A DNA stretch of 64,000 nt, from assembly GCA_948099385.1 (NCBI GenBank), contig CANUEZ040000117.1:420001-484000 (forward strand), written 5' to 3'. A model generated the notes under the pieces. The model did not search any database and was not told the origin of the DNA. It was given only the letters and a program-made list of their open reading frames with translations. This DNA is from Fasciola hepatica. Its lineage: Eukaryota; Platyhelminthes; Trematoda; Plagiorchiida; Fasciolidae. Made by a program: the position numbers and the translations under genes. Below are positions 10,223-21,236 of the stretch, piece by piece. The number at the start of each line of letters is the position of its first letter. Position 1 is the stretch's first letter.

Positions 10223-12051
10223 TTGCCGCATAGGTCTCATCTAGACCTTTGCGCACAAGCACCCAGGCACACTCCTGGTCTGCTCAGACCTTTGGCTTGT
10301 CTCTGTCTAGTTGACCGATTTCCTGCTACCTTTTACCTCCGTCATATATTCCTACTTATCGTGCTATCCCGGTCCCCAACCAGTACTCGGAAAATCCGTA
10401 TTGCTAAAGCTGGCAAATCCAAACACACCCAACCCCTCCCAAAAACCAGTCCGTGCTCGGTCACCCTCGTTAACGTCGATAGTCTTAATGGCCTTAAGCA
10501 GAGTTTCGTCGAACTAAGTAACAAGGTCGAGCTGATTGCTGAAATCCTTTCAAAGGTTTCACCCCTGGCTGCTTTCCTTGACCCCGTAGCCGCTACATCG
10601 CCCAAGAACTTGGTTTCGGTGGGACGCCTCCTCGATTCCGTGTCTACTGAAATATACCACCGCATTGCCAACTCCAAGAACGCAGTGGTTTTTAATGTTC
10701 CAGACCGCTTACCGCTTTCCTTGGCCAAACACAACATACTAAGTTCGTGCAACATGGCTCACCACAGATGCTATTGCAGGAGGCTACGTAAAAAGTCCCA
10801 GCGACGTAGTTGCCCCCTGCTATTCCAATTCACGGACGACCAAACAGCTACAGAGTTCATTAGCAACAAGTCGACAATTGCTGCCCTTTCGCCGTATAAG
10901 GACATCAAGATATTCTCTGATAAAACCCCCCTCCAACGGGAAATACTTCGTCCGCTGAGAAGTAACTCCGCCTTGCCCATGCAGGCTGACCCCACGGTAA
11001 CCGACATGAAGGTTACCCGATGCCCCTCTGTCAAGAAGTCAAAGGCGAGCCCAGCGCCTCACCCTGCCTGCCTGCAAACTGTCGACTTAGATATGTCTAA
11101 CTCCCCACCCCCGGTTCCACTTCCATTCAAACGCCCTTTTTTACCATCTCCCCCAGTAGCCTCTATCAGCAGTAGCTCTCGCTCCCCGACCACGGGCCCC
11201 AAGCGGCACTCCACTTCAGTATTAAAGCCGCGCTCCCCCATCATAGTCTAAGAGCCAAGAAAAGACCCTGGTACAACCATCAGCCCTCGCCGTACTACTT
11301 CCAGTCCGTCCTCCGAGCCGTTGACAAGTGTTGTCACCCGATGTTCTCGCTCTAACGACTCTACCAACTACCCACCAGCTTCTAGCTCAGCCGCGACACT
11401 TCGTTGTTATCCCCATAAGTGCCGCTCAAATCACCCCATAAGCCTACCTGGTACTCCTACCAGGTCCGCACTTGCCCGACTAATCACCCCACCCATTACC
11501 CTCCACTCTCAAGCGGCTTCTGCTTATAGCGTACTCTCGGATCCTCCAGGTGATAACCAACTGGGCGACCATCCGGATTCGTCTAACACCATCGTTCCTT
11601 TTGAGTAGGAGTGAACTCCAGGGCCTTGCCAGTGCCACTCACGCTTTTATTGCCTCGCACCCGCTTCCACTGTCTTTTCCTTTCTCTGGTCGAATAGGTC
11701 ACACGAATCCTCCATCTCCGGTGCTACCCTTTATCCCTCCCTGCGCCCCAGACACCAACCCTCCATACTATAGCCCCAGCATGCCTCCGCTGTTCCCCCC
11801 TGCTCACCTCCACCAACCCTCATATAACCCTGATTTACTACGTACATACCCTGGCAGATACTCTAGGTTCGTACCTGTATCCCTCCTCCTCGCCCCACCT
11901 CCCCACTTACCGGCTCCCCTGCCCCTCATGAGCCTCCAAACCTTTCCAATTTTCGCCACTCCCCTCCCGCCCCCCACCCCACACTACGTCCCAGTTACTC
12001 TCCCACATGCCCTCACCCCCATACCGACCTACCGGCCTTATACTGACTCTG
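10223..12051 (+). pseudogene. CR1 element B ORF1 (nucleic-acid-binding protein), decayed
   Basis: The frame 10223-11251 has no usable ATG at its start, so the true N-terminus is lost or lies in another frame. From about 10430 it carries a helix-rich segment (LKQSFVELSNKVELIAEIL), then the RRM-like core NAVVFNVPDR ... CPLLFQFTDD that matches element A ORF1. A basic patch (RRLRKKSQRR) lies between these two strands. The C-terminal third is Ser/Pro-rich. After the stop at 11251 the Pro-rich character continues in other frames (11321-11608 and 11550-12056), showing frameshift decay before the LTR insertion at 12052. The role of RNA binding is inferred from LINE ORF1 families. Confidence 0.65.
12047..12051. 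repeat. Target-site duplication, left copy (CTCTG)
   Basis: Same five bases occur at 12431-12435, directly outside the other end of the LTR. Confidence 0.7.
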
Positions 12052-12430
12052 TGTAACAGCCGGTCGTGGAAAATCCCCCTTTTTCCCTCGCAATTCAGTG
12101 TTTTTTCCCAACATCACTCATTTCCATACACTATTGACTTGTCTTTACGAACTGGTTGTTTTTCTGGACCAATTGTTGTTTGTTCGCGCCCAGAGCGCTA
12201 TTTTGGCACATCCTTGCTCAGGACCTGCGTGACGCACGTGCTGTCTGCTCACACGCTGCCATTCGGTTTCTCGTTGTTGAGTCTTTGTGATCGTATTATT
12301 GAGGTTTGTATATTGTTTATATCATTGTTTATTTTAATAATCTAGTATCGTAGAATTATCACGGATAATCGTCTTCTGATTTCGGGATCCGTTGCGAATT
12401 TGGCTACGCATTGCTCAAACGTTCGTAACA
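12052..12430. mobile_element. Solo LTR with 5-bp target-site duplication
   Basis: The unit begins TGTAAC and ends GTAACA, so it has the TG...CA ends of retroviral-type LTRs. It is flanked by CTCTG on both sides (12047-12051 and 12431-12435), matching a 5-bp target duplication. Length is 379 bp and it holds no coding sequence. Its first ~260 bp are clearly similar to 62412-62670, which starts with the same TGTAAC-CGGTCGTGGAAAATCCCC block. It splits element B between ORF1 and ORF2. Solo LTRs form by recombination between the two LTRs of a full element. Orientation is not certain. Confidence 0.8.
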
Positions 12431-12435
12431 CTCTG
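12431..12435. repeat. Target-site duplication, right copy (CTCTG)
   Basis: Partner of 12047-12051; adjoins the GTAACA end of the LTR. Confidence 0.7.
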
Positions 12436-12522
12436 CCCAACAGGTAGGTTACCTGCAGTCAAGATCTCGTTTTTTTCCTGACCGATGCCCTCCGCACCCG
12501 TGGCCATATTGCTGGTCGCCCT

Positions 12523-13707
12523 ATGGACCATATCGATAAACTTTCACAGACTCATATCACTGATCGCTCCCCACTCGATGTCATGTCACTTAGCACCTTA
12601 GACCACTCACTCCCCCCTGTCCACCCCGCTTCGACAGATATTCTTAACCCCTCACTTTGCCATATGGTGCCCTCTCCCTCTGCACCGAGTGACACCCCCC
12701 CCCCAGCCCACATCAGCGATGTGTCGCACACCCACCGTATTGATCACCCACAGCGATCGGCTGCGCCTAATGCTAACGCTTCTCCTACTTTCCGTCCCCC
12801 ACCCAACACTGCCTGCCCTCCCCCTCCTACTGATGCTCTATCCCCACTGAGACCCAACTCCTATCGCCACAGCCATCCCAATAGTCTTGCACCTGGCATC
12901 CATGCATTGCGCACACCGACACTGAACTCATTCCTACTAGTTCTTATTAACGCCCGCTCAACAATTAGAAAAATATCGCACCTGCGACCTATGGCATCTA
13001 CGTCAAACGCTGACATTATACTAGTAACTGAATCCTGGCTGTCAGATGATGCTTCGCTTGACCTTGTTCGCATAGCTGGGTATCAATGCTTCTCGAACAC
13101 CCGCAAGTCCAGGCGTGGAGGGGGCTGTTTAGCCTCTGTCAAATGCACTATCCACGCTAGTGTTATCGACCACCCCTCTCTTCTCCTTATTGAGGATTCG
13201 TTATGGCTTTCCATTCACGCCTTCGGCCAGAACCTCCTACTTGACTGCGTCTACGTCCGCCCGGGTCTGGAGGCTGCAAAAATTGACTCCGCCGTGGATG
13301 TCTTTAATGCTGCGCTTGACTACCCTGCCAGTGCAAAAATTATTGCGGGTGACTTTAACTTTCCTTCAATTTGCTGGTCCTCCTATACTAGCCCTCCCGC
13401 CCTCTCCACCTTCCTTTCCTGTGTCCGTCTTGGTGGATGGACCCAACATGTATCCTGCCCTACTAGGGGGAACAACGTCTTGGACCTAGTATTCTCCATT
13501 GATGTCCCTGATATGATCACCCAGACTACTGATCACTTCCCGGGTAGTGACCACCGTATTGTCAGGTGCAAGTTCAACTGCTTCAGCTGTTCTCATCCGA
13601 TGCAATCCTCTCCCCCTGTTCTGACTTCCTACCGTTCCTGTAACTGGCCCCTAGTGCCAATGATAATCCGATCCCTTAACTGGGACACATTTTTTTCTTT
13701 CATCTAA
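12523..13707 (+). CDS. CR1 element B ORF2, endonuclease part
   Basis: Open frame of 394 codons beginning at a true ATG. Residues 1-130 are low-complexity, Pro/Ser/His-rich. Residues ~140-390 form an EEP-type LINE endonuclease: NARSTI, VTESWLS, RRGGGC, DCVYVRPG, IIAGDFNFP, GGWTQHV, NVLDLVF and the terminal GSDHRIV are all present, so the N, E, D/N, D and SDH catalytic positions look intact. The enzyme would nick target DNA for target-primed reverse transcription. The frame ends (TFFSFI) at a run of seven T (about 13690-13696), after which the homologous sequence continues in a different frame; a homopolymer indel is the likely break. Without the RT it cannot transpose by itself. Confidence 0.8.
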   Translation: MDHIDKLSQTHITDRSPLDVMSLSTLDHSLPPVHPASTDILNPSLCHMVPSPSAPSDTPPPAHISDVSHTHRIDHPQRSAAPNANASPTFRPPPNTACPPPPTDALSPLRPNSYRHSHPNSLAPGIHALRTPTLNSFLLVLINARSTIRKISHLRPMASTSNADIILVTESWLSDDASLDLVRIAGYQCFSNTRKSRRGGGCLASVKCTIHASVIDHPSLLLIEDSLWLSIHAFGQNLLLDCVYVRPGLEAAKIDSAVDVFNAALDYPASAKIIAGDFNFPSICWSSYTSPPALSTFLSCVRLGGWTQHVSCPTRGNNVLDLVFSIDVPDMITQTTDHFPGSDHRIVRCKFNCFSCSHPMQSSPPVLTSYRSCNWPLVPMIIRSLNWDTFFSFI

Positions 13708-13720
13708 ACCCCTCACTGTT

Positions 13721-14745
13721 ATGAACTCTCTCTACTCCAACCTCCTACAATTCCTAAATACCGCCAACCCATGTGCCGATCCACGCCCCAAATCCAGCAG
13801 CTCACGCCTGTCACTTTTAGAGCGTAAGCTGTCTAAGCTGCAACTTACCTTCGCTAGATCACACGACTTTACAATTCTCCTGCGCATAAACCAGCTACAA
13901 CTGAGGCTGCGTTGCATGGTCGATTCGCATCTAAGAAGGCAAGAGGCCATCGCCCTAGCACACCCAAACAAAACTGGCTACATGTCCAACCTGCTTAGTA
14001 AAAGGTACAATCAATCCAATCATACCTCGCCCAAGTTCCTCATCTGTGGCTCATCTACAGCTAATACTCCAGCATCTATTTATGAGGCCTTCAATGAACA
14101 TCTTTCTCCCCCCCCCCCCTTATAAGCTGTCCTCGTATTTTCCCTCCTACAATCCACCCCTGCACCTCTGCCTCTCTTTCATCGATTCCCTTCACCCATT
14201 TAGAAATTTAAAAATCAGTTTCCTCCATAAAACCATCCTCGAAACCGGGACCAGATGATCTCTCACCGGCCCTCCTCCGTTTCGGCGGTCCTGACCTCCC
14301 TTTATTGTTACTTAATATGTATACCTCCTCCATGCTTCACAGTTTTGTCCCGCCTCAATGGAAATCCTCTGTTATAGTTCCGCGCTTCAAAAATGGCGTA
14401 TTACACGACCCAGATAACTATCGGCCCATTAATCACACCTCAGTAGTCTGCAAAATTGTGGAGAGAATTATCAAAAAACATATTGTCCAGTACCTCTTAT
14501 CTAACAACCTGCTGAACCCTGGTCAGCATGGTTTCTTGAACTCCTGCTCTTCCTGCCAGCCTGACTTTCTCAATGTCCTATCGTCCGCTGCCGACGCCAG
14601 CAACTCTGTTATTGTCCTGTACCTCGACATGTCTAAGGCTTTTGACCGTGTTCCCCATATTCATCTGTTGGCCAAAATCCGATCTCTCTGTATTACTGAC
14701 CCTCTTCTCTCCTGGCTATCCTCCTGGCTGACAAACTGGCTGCCG
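13721..14745 (+). pseudogene. CR1 element B ORF2, N-terminal half of reverse transcriptase
   Basis: Continuation of ORF2 in shifted frames. 13721-14125 is the linker (helical, LSLLERKLSKLQ ... AIALAHPNK) ending at a run of about 13 C, which is another frameshift point. 14305-14745 holds the RT fingers and first palm part: NYRPINHTSVV, NPGQHGF and LDMSKAFDRVPH (motif A aspartate present). It breaks off after DPLLSWLSSWL, so the FADD box is missing. Codons beyond 14745 belong to element C in another frame. Confidence 0.85.
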
Positions 14746-14840
14746 GAAGCATACTCGGCCCCAATAGTCTTCCGCTACCCTCACGCGGAGCTTCAGCGCC
14801 TTGTAATCTCAAAGTTACAGGCAGAGTTTCCCTCCTACTG

Positions 14841-17657
14841 TTGAATTCCCGTTCGCTGTTGAACAAAATTAACCACTTGAGGAAACATGTACTTGCTTCT
14901 AGCTTTGACATCGTTCTGGTTACAGAAACATGGTTAGCCGACCACACCCCAATTGACGTTGTCTCGTTGGTAAGCTATAACTCCTTTCGAGTAAGCAGAG
15001 TGAACCGCCAAGGCGGTGTTTGTCTTGCATACATCAAACATAGATTTACTACCACCCGCCTCCACCACCCACTGCTTGATTGTATTCCCGACTCTCTTTG
15101 GCTCTCCGTCCTTATTCCTGGAAACGTGTTGCATATTGAATGCGTCTACCGCGCACCTACCTCTAGCTACTCTGATTTCCAGCATATCATTAGGGCTTTC
15201 GAGTACATTTCTACTCTATCCTTAGGTCCGAAGATCATAGCAGGAGACTTTAACACTCCGGGTATTTGTTGGAATGCGACGACTGCCCCCTTCCATTTAT
15301 CCAATTTCCTTCTGGACACCTACGCTGCAGGATGGACACAGCATGTCTCCACACCAACAAGGCATAACAATATCCTCGATCTGGTGTTCATTCATGGCCT
15401 CCGTGATGTGAACGTCTCCGTCACACAAAACCTCCCCGGTTGTGACCACAAAATGGTCATATGTCACTTCAATGTTACACATGAATCATGCCTACCTGGA
15501 GTTGTCGAAATCGAAAACCAAAACACCTACAGACTGACTAACTGGGCCCAGTTGGCTACCTCCATCCGGGGTGTTGACTGGTCCGACTTCTTCCTCACAT
15601 CTGATCCGCAAAAAGCAGCCAATGTGTTCTATGTCAAGTTGCTTTCCTCCATAAATTGCCTTACCTCAACCGTTAGACATATTGGAGCCAAGACTACCAA
15701 AATTGACAGACTTCGACAAAAAATTTGTAAGCTCCAGAACTCTTTCCTCAGGAATCGAGACTTCTCTTTGATACACAGAATAAGCCGACTCTGCCGTGAT
15801 CACTATGCAGCAACCGAGAATAAACTCAAAAAGCAAGAATGGACTGCCCTACAGCAGCCTCACAGTGTGTAGCTTCTCTCAAGACTGCTAAAATCTCGCA
15901 ACTCGCGCAGCAATTGAAACAATATCCCATTCCTTATCCAAAATGGCACCCACCTTGTCTCGCCAGAAGATATGGCTGAAGCTTTCAACTGCTATTTCGC
16001 CTCAGCTCTTATAACGGACACAAACCCTCCACCATTCTGCGATCCGATACTCACACAGGACGAGATATCAACCATAACATTTACCATGGCCAACATTAGG
16101 CAATTCCTGGCCAACACGAAACCCTCCCATCACCCAGGGCCTGACGACCTTCCACCTGTCCTACTTCGATCTGGAGGACCTGACCTAGTGCTCCTATTGC
16201 TGAACCTCTTTACACTATCTATGTCGTCCGGAGTCTATCCAGCTCAATGGAAAGCGTCCTGTATAATTCCAAAACACAAAAATGGGCCTTCGCATGATCC
16301 GGGGAACTATCGCCCAATAAACCACACTTTGATTGTTTCCAGGCTCATGGAGAGGATAGTAAAGGACCAGCCTGCAAATTTCCTGACTTCTCGGAATCTC
16401 ATCGACCCAGCTCAGCATGGGTTTCTAAAGTCCCATTCGTGCCTCACGTGTCAGATGGACTTCCTCAATGTAATCACTTCTAAAGCTGATAGCAGCAAGT
16501 CAATTATCGTCATCTTTCTCGACATGACTACAGCGTTCGACCGTGTATCTCACGCCCGCTTACTGCCAAAAATTAAATCCTACGGAGTCGCTGACCCCCT
16601 TCTGTCCTGGCTATCATCTTACCCCTCTGAACGTTCTCAAACCGTCATCGTCAATGGAACATCCTCTCGGCCCAAACGAATTACTAGCGGGGTCGTACAT
16701 GGTAGCGTTTTAGGTCCTCTCTTATTTCTTATGTATATAAATGACGTCTTCCAAGTAGTGCGTCATGGCACGACATTCCTCTTTGCTAACGACATAAAAC
16801 TAGTCTATACTTTTGAGGCGAACGCCATGCACTCAGCTGTCAGTGATATTCTGTCAGGCTTGAAGTCCCTTGACGAATGGTGTGCTCGATGGCTGATGAA
16901 GTTTTCCGCAGCTAAGAGCTCCCTTCTTTCTTACAAATGCCACGTTCCACTTGGCTTCCTTAAAATAAATGGTCTGCCGATACCCACCACTCATGTGGTA
17001 AGAGATCTGGGCCTGCATTATTCATGTTCCTTCAACTTCCATGAACAAGCACTGACCCAAGTTGGCAAGGCAAGAAGGATGATTGCACTTATCCTCAGGA
17101 CATACCGTACTCAGGAGAGTAAGCTCCTGATATTCAAGACTCACGCCAGGTCGCTACTGGAATACTGCCCCCTAGTCTTTACCCTGATGCGAAAGGCCGA
17201 CCGGGTCAACATAGAGAAAGTGCAACGCTCCTTCACCAAAAAATTACTGGCCACCTCTCCCAACCTCAACTACAGAGCCAGGTGCGAACTACTCCGGCTT
17301 GAACCACTATGGTTACGTCGTATCAAGCTCAATCTCTCATTTCTCTTCAACCTCCTGCATTCAAAAGTCCACTCATCTGATTACCCACTCGGTTTCTCTA
17401 GTGAGACACCCTACTCCCTCCGTCACAGGCAATTCATCATTACAATCCCCCAATCCAGACTCTCAATCGGATCTAGATATTTCTTGGTGATCTACTCCAG
17501 CCTCTGGAATAAGCTTCCTGACTCACTGCGATCGTGTCGCACGCTGACACAATTTAAAGGAGCAATATGCAAAATCCTAGACGCATCTTCTGTAATAAGC
17601 ATGACCCGTGATAACATTAACATAGACCAAGCATATGAAGATTGCCTTGATTATTAG
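14841..17657 (+). pseudogene. CR1 element C ORF2: endonuclease-reverse transcriptase, two stops
   Basis: Best preserved ORF2 in the window: one reading frame of about 939 codons, interrupted only by TAG at 15870-15872 and a TGA near 15914. The frame is open upstream to about 14745 without ATG. The EN domain (14850-15480) shows NSRSLL, VTETWLA, VYRAP, IIAGDFNTP, ILDLVF and GCDHKMV (Cys where relatives have Ser). The RT (16100-17300) shows NYRPINHT, LDMTTAFDRV, SGVVHGSVLGPL and FANDIK. The usual FADD catalytic box reads FAND: the first aspartate is changed to asparagine, one G-to-A step, which should abolish polymerisation. The C-terminal thumb and WNKLP block are intact to the stop. Relatives usually have 900-1000 residues, so the length is normal. 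Confidence 0.9.
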
Positions 17658-17672
17658 ACCACAATGTGACAC

Positions 17673-17730
17673 AGTCTTTTGCGTTCGACCGCTTTCTCAT
17701 GACCCGTCCGATAGTCGCATCCACGTACAG

Positions 17731-17732
<2 letters not shown>
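17673..17732 (+). other. CR1 3'-end motif shared with element A
   Basis: This segment (starts AGTCTTTTGCG, includes GACCGCTTTC and CATGACCC) matches the reverse complement of 781-826 at most positions. In both places it is followed by TA microsatellite. It defines the 3' terminus of the A/C subfamily, in contrast to the ATT-type tail of D, E, F and H. Confidence 0.65.

Positions 17733-17787
<55 letters not shown>
17731..17787. repeat. TA microsatellite
   Basis: Nearly uninterrupted (TA)n with one TG variant, directly after the CR1 3'-end motif. It separates element C from another CR1 C-terminal fragment. Confidence 0.9.
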
Positions 17788-17790
<3 letters not shown>

Positions 17791-17952
17791 TCAAAGTTCT
17801 GGAATAAACTCCCGCTAAACATCCGCGACAATCTCTCAATTTCTCAGTCCAGAGGCTCGCTGGATCACTCCTTGACTGTTCCCAATGTGATCCTTCTTAC
17901 CGGCCAGACCGTCACCGAAGAGGTGGCCTACGTAAACGGGTTTGATTACTAG
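17788..17952 (+). pseudogene. CR1 ORF2 C-terminal fragment
   Basis: Fifty-four codons plus stop that match the extreme C-terminus of CR1 ORF2: YSKFWNKLPLNIRDN then VPNVILLTGQTV and a final GFDY, compared with YSKIWNKLP and NAILLTNELV in element E. It starts directly at the end of the TA tract. It may be the displaced 3' end of element B, in which case about 1 kb of B's RT was lost when C arrived, or it may come from another copy. Confidence 0.75.
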
Positions 17953-20900
17953 GATTACTGCACTAGAACTTTCATCTCTCGCCCGATGACAAATGCCAGA
18001 GCAACCATTCTCTTTTACTCCATATTGCACACAATCCACATTACTGTAGTCACAGTTTGCTGACTTTTATAACTATAACTAGTTTGATGCTTGCCGGTTC
18101 TCCTAATGATCGACTATGTTCGTGTTCTATTGCCAATCAGTCTAAGTTTCTTAGGCTTGGATGTCCCTGCAGCAAATAGGTATGTGGCTTTGGACCCTAG
18201 GACACTGAGTTCCGCTGCTTACCACCTTACCTGATTTTTCACTCCTTTCCCGTTCATTTTGGCTACCACCACTCGCCTGGGTTTTATGTCCGGCCTTATT
18301 TCCCCTTTCTTAATCGTCTCATTCCAGAACCTCTTATCCCAGAAGCCCACTTGCTAGTACCTACTTAGTGGCCTTTCCCCTCGTCTCACCTCTGCATCTA
18401 CCACCCACCAACTTCTATCATATTCCCTCTTATGCTCCACACTATTATCGTCAGCAGAGCTAAACTCATCCACATCAGCTAGCCCGGTATGGTCCCTGAT
18501 GGTCTTAGACATGGTCCGGCGCTGTATGAGACTGACACACGTATGCTAGTTTGTGCTTTACAACGCTCGTTGTCCTACTCCGTGTGTTTGCATAGTCCCA
18601 CTCTGTATTTTTCAAGCCCATGCTAGCGAAACCCCTGAAGTCAACGGCACCCATACCATAGCGTCGTTTGAACGTGGGGAAAACAGACCACCCCCAGCAG
18701 TTGCGAAAAAAAGACAAATACGCATAGAATTACGATCGGGCGGAGGGGCCATGGAAAGTTCCTATATGGGCTCAACCACCCCTCTGTTAGGAAACAAAAA
18801 AGAACAGTGGAAAAAAGACCTCGTGGGACAGATTCCATCACCAAATACCACTGACATCGGGCTGTGAAGGAATTGGGCAACCTTCATCTATGGGAAAGTA
18901 TCCCATCAGCTCAGACCTGATCCTGCGAAAGGGGAAACCCCACATCGCCCTTGTCCGCTCGAAAAGCTTTTGGTTTTCACGCACGAGACTGACTGGGGTG
19001 AAAACGCACTGGACTTTCCACTTACGCCTACCCACCTCCCGCTCTAAGTTTCAGACACCCCATACCCCCCATAAGCACACCTAGCATGCATGTCGACGTC
19101 AAATACAATCGCTACCATAGCCCTGACTTTCAACTCGTTGATCTGGACAGCGTACCGACATACCTGACGAATAACTACAACTGCGGTGAAGTCCGGAAAA
19201 GGAAAACAATAATAATAATACATAAATAAGAAAGAGAAAGATAAGAGCACAGTGAAAACCGGTCACCTATTCCAACTATGCCCCTCCACCTTCCGTCATC
19301 TCTCTTAGAAAGCGGCCTTCCCGATGTCCTAGCGTCCAAGCCACGCTTAGGTTTACAACCATACCTAACAGTAACCACAGCCCCCTGCCAACTACAATCA
19401 CTACTGCAGCCTGGACTCTAAGCCCGCTGACATGGATAACATACGGTAGCATATTGGTAACACTACAGGGGCAACAGATGACCAACACCTGCCTCACTTA
19501 AGTCAACAAAAAATGAACACGGAGAACCGTCTATATTTTCCATTCCCCACTGACTATCCCTCCTCAACCTCATAACAAATATGGTATTCATGCATCCACC
19601 ACGTCATGAGATTTTCCTTCTCACTTTTAAGTTTAATCTCAATAGGTTGGCACTACCGAGTAGGAGCACAGATGAACTCACGTCTACGTTTCTCTGCAAG
19701 ATAACAACTTTCCCTAACACATTACCACCGATGCCCTAGTGGTTCTTCCCGAAGTCTTACTTAATGCTCTTCACAACCTCTAATTGCGTGCAAGCCATTT
19801 ACCCTTTGGAATGCAGAGGCAGCAGCCCACCCGCTTCAACCTATCTTGCTAGCCTGTAGTAGTACTCATCAACCCCCTGCAACCCGACGTTACTTTAGCT
19901 CTCGAACTAAAACCCAGATCGGAGTATAAAATGTGCCACTCAGGGCTCACATAAAGCCAACCAGCTCATTACTAACTGTCGCTATTTATAATAATAACTA
20001 ACAGCTGGAACCACGTCCAGACTGCTAACATCATTTATTTCAGATTTGACGTCGCCCACTTCCGGGCTCCACTTTCGGTGACCAATGCCCACACTTGACC
20101 TGTACCTACAGAAGCCTAAATGGCACCTTTTATACGGAACGGGATTTCAATCGAGCCACACGACCTGACCACTCCCAACTGCTTACCAGTAGATTGATAG
20201 GCGTCTTCTGGTGCAACACCTCCACTACTGATGTCACTGCTGGAGTCTTTACAAATAACTGTTCACAGGCCAACTCCTACTGATTGATTGACACGTCCCT
20301 TACCCCGCCTGATGAACCATACCCACGGGATGCTACACGTCACCTTGGTATCACGTGAAACTATCCAATAACAGAGCCAGAATAAGCAACACTGGAATCC
20401 TTTATTCATTAAAATTCGATACGCCATCCGAACGCGAGTCCACTTATCCCCCATCCGTGGCTCCCAATTGACACCGATATCACTGAGAATCAATAAGACA
20501 ATATATTTTTCGTCAGCGTAACAGAACAATATGGCGCGAGCCTGCGCGGAGGTTCTTCACTCAGTTTTCACTTGCGAAATTCCATTTTACTTTCGATCGG
20601 CATCCCGCTTAAAATTGACTCCTTACCAATTCAAGGCCTTCAGGTTGCGCTCCCTTTTTTTCTGAATGATACGGGTTATTGGTCCTGATCCTAAACTCAC
20701 CTTTTATATAGATTGCTGTTTCCTCCACAATCATCGTTTCCTAGGCCACTCCCACAAAGTTTGCTCATGTCCCCCCGTTTCATGACGCACTCCGTTTCTT
20801 ATAACCGGGAATATCCACCATTGTCTTCATACAGAGCCGTTCTCTTCATACTCAACAAAGTTCACGAGTATACTCCCATTTCTTTCATCTCTCCATGTTC

Positions 20901-21236
20901 ATAACTTATTCCGTGCACAGAACCCCAATAGGCCTCCGTTATCCACAGCTTGCACTACTCTGGTTTATAATGCATCCTTAGTGATATACTTCCACGACAT
21001 ATTTTGTATTTCCACGGGCCACCACCAACCGACTCGAATTCGAAACTAAACCGTATTTGCCGCGCAAACCCTTATCACCTCGGTCGATTCAAACTATCTG
21101 TAGCTATATTGTTTTGCTTTTCACGTTTTCGACTCGCCTTCTTGAAATAACTGTATAGTTCATTGTTCTGAGTAACGTTGTACACCATGATCATGAGCTT
21201 GCACGTGCCTCTCGACCACGATCGAGAAATATACCA
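17953..21236. other. Unassigned region, left part probably CR1 3' UTR
   Basis: The first ~600 bases after the ORF2 stop have pyrimidine-rich character like other CR1 3' regions here, with a weak match near 18180-18220 to the 3' region of G. From about 18550 on I see no recognisable gene, repeat family or RNA. A short (AAT)n lies at 19209-19222. Open frames of up to 104 codons occur on both strands but lack family motifs and start context. Confidence 0.4.

Larger units (their letters stand above)
10223..14745 (+). mobile_element. CR1-like non-LTR retrotransposon B, 3'-truncated
   Basis: Plus-strand LINE with ORF1 (10223-12051), ORF2 endonuclease (12523-13707) and the N-terminal half of RT (13721-14745). 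It stops abruptly within the RT just after the LLSWLSSWL segment, where element C begins. A 379-bp solo LTR lies between ORF1 and ORF2. A CR1 ORF2 C-terminal piece at 17788-17952 and an RT C-terminal half at 21237-22284 (element E) are both candidates for B's missing 3' part, but neither gives an exact join. Confidence 0.8.
14745..17732 (+). mobile_element. CR1-like non-LTR retrotransposon C, 5'-truncated
   Basis: Begins within the end of the ORF1/ORF2 linker, directly abutting B's broken RT, and carries a complete-length ORF2 (to 17657) and a very short 3' region. Its 3' end (17673-17732) matches the 3' end of element A in reverse complement, then a long (TA)n. 5' truncation is typical of incomplete target-primed reverse transcription. 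Its position inside CR1 sequence means it inserted after B, or that both were joined by recombination. Confidence 0.8.
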
